Assembly: GCA_023251695.1 (NCBI GenBank)
Contig: JAHEYE010000361.1
Location: 1-6,655 of the forward strand
Direction: 5' to 3'
Length of the DNA: 6,655 nucleotides
DNA from: Sphingobacteriaceae bacterium
GTDB taxonomy: Bacteria; Bacteroidota; Bacteroidia; B-17B0; Aurantibacillaceae
A program made the translations under genes and the position numbers. Shown in pieces: positions 6,499 through 6,655 of this stretch (its first letter is position 1; each line of letters opens with the position of its first letter). A model generated the notes under the pieces. That model did no database searches, was not told the origin of the DNA, and was given only the letters and a program-made list of their open reading frames with translations.

Positions 6499-6655
6499 AT
6501 GGAAAAAAGAGTAAGAGTACGTTTTGCCCCCAGTCCAACCGGCCCGCTTCACATAGGTGGGGTCCGGACCGCCCTTTATAATTATCTTTTTGCAAAAAAG
6601 CACGGCGGTGATTTTATTTTACGGATTGAAGATACCGATCAGGAACGTTTTGTTC
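6499..6655 (+). CDS. gltX: Glutamyl-tRNA synthetase, N-terminal fragment (3' end outside window)
   Basis: The first 52 codons of a class I aminoacyl-tRNA synthetase that charges tRNA-Glu with glutamate in the cytoplasm. The start MEKRVRVRFAPSPTG runs into the class I HIGH-type motif as HIGG at residues 18-21 (PLHIGGVRTALYNYLFA), followed by FILRIEDTDQERFV, the conserved IEDTD segment of the glutamate-binding fold. The FAPSPTGPLHIGG context fits GltX and not glutaminyl-tRNA synthetase, which usually has PEPNGYLHIGH. The ATG at 6499 is the natural start: conserved sequence begins within a few residues and a perfect -7 element lies just upstream. The frame is open to the right edge, so about nine tenths of a typical 500-residue enzyme is missing from view. 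It is divergent from the phosphatase gene with 129 bp between the two starts. Confidence 0.95.
   Translation, partial: MEKRVRVRFAPSPTGPLHIGGVRTALYNYLFAKKHGGDFILRIEDTDQERFV

Noticed and set aside
6387..6581. Open frame on the plus strand across the divergent region into gltX
   Set aside because: It overlaps the gltX start in another frame and both predicted promoters, and its product has no protein-like features.

Overview
The window comes from a member of the Bacteroidota, and nothing visible places it more finely. The evidence is AT-rich DNA, start codons without clear Shine-Dalgarno sequences, TAnnTTTG-type -7 promoter elements, a TonB-dependent receptor with an N-terminal carboxypeptidase-regulatory-like domain, and a TPR/transmembrane/SpoIIE-phosphatase protein with the SINYAQRIQKALL linker common in this phylum.

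Layout from left to right: (1) the 3' end of a TolC-family outer-membrane efflux gene (+, open at the left edge); (2) a 224-bp gap holding a good promoter for a very small predicted lipoprotein (+, 866-1075); (3) a complete TonB-dependent receptor (+, 1161-3620); (4) a 45-bp stop-to-stop gap filled almost entirely by a palindromic repeat-like element; (5) a periplasmic thioredoxin-like protein (-, 3666-4205); (6) a 697-residue TPR/SpoIIE-type phosphatase (-, 4276-6369), 70 bp upstream of the thioredoxin gene on the same strand and possibly co-transcribed with it; (7) a divergent promoter region; (8) the first 52 codons of gltX, glutamyl-tRNA synthetase (+, cut by the right edge).

Most genes concern the cell envelope: efflux, outer-membrane uptake, periplasmic thiol chemistry and transmembrane signalling. 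The sequence does not show that they form one pathway. gltX is an unrelated housekeeping gene read divergently from the phosphatase.

I do not see a new multi-gene system here. The most unusual signals are two repeat elements. One is a nine-unit heptanucleotide array (consensus GCAGTAG on the coding strand) lying in frame inside the phosphatase catalytic domain, where the codons that a pure array would turn into TAG are all sense codons. The other is the GCAGATTA-type palindrome that occupies the gap between the convergent receptor and thioredoxin genes.
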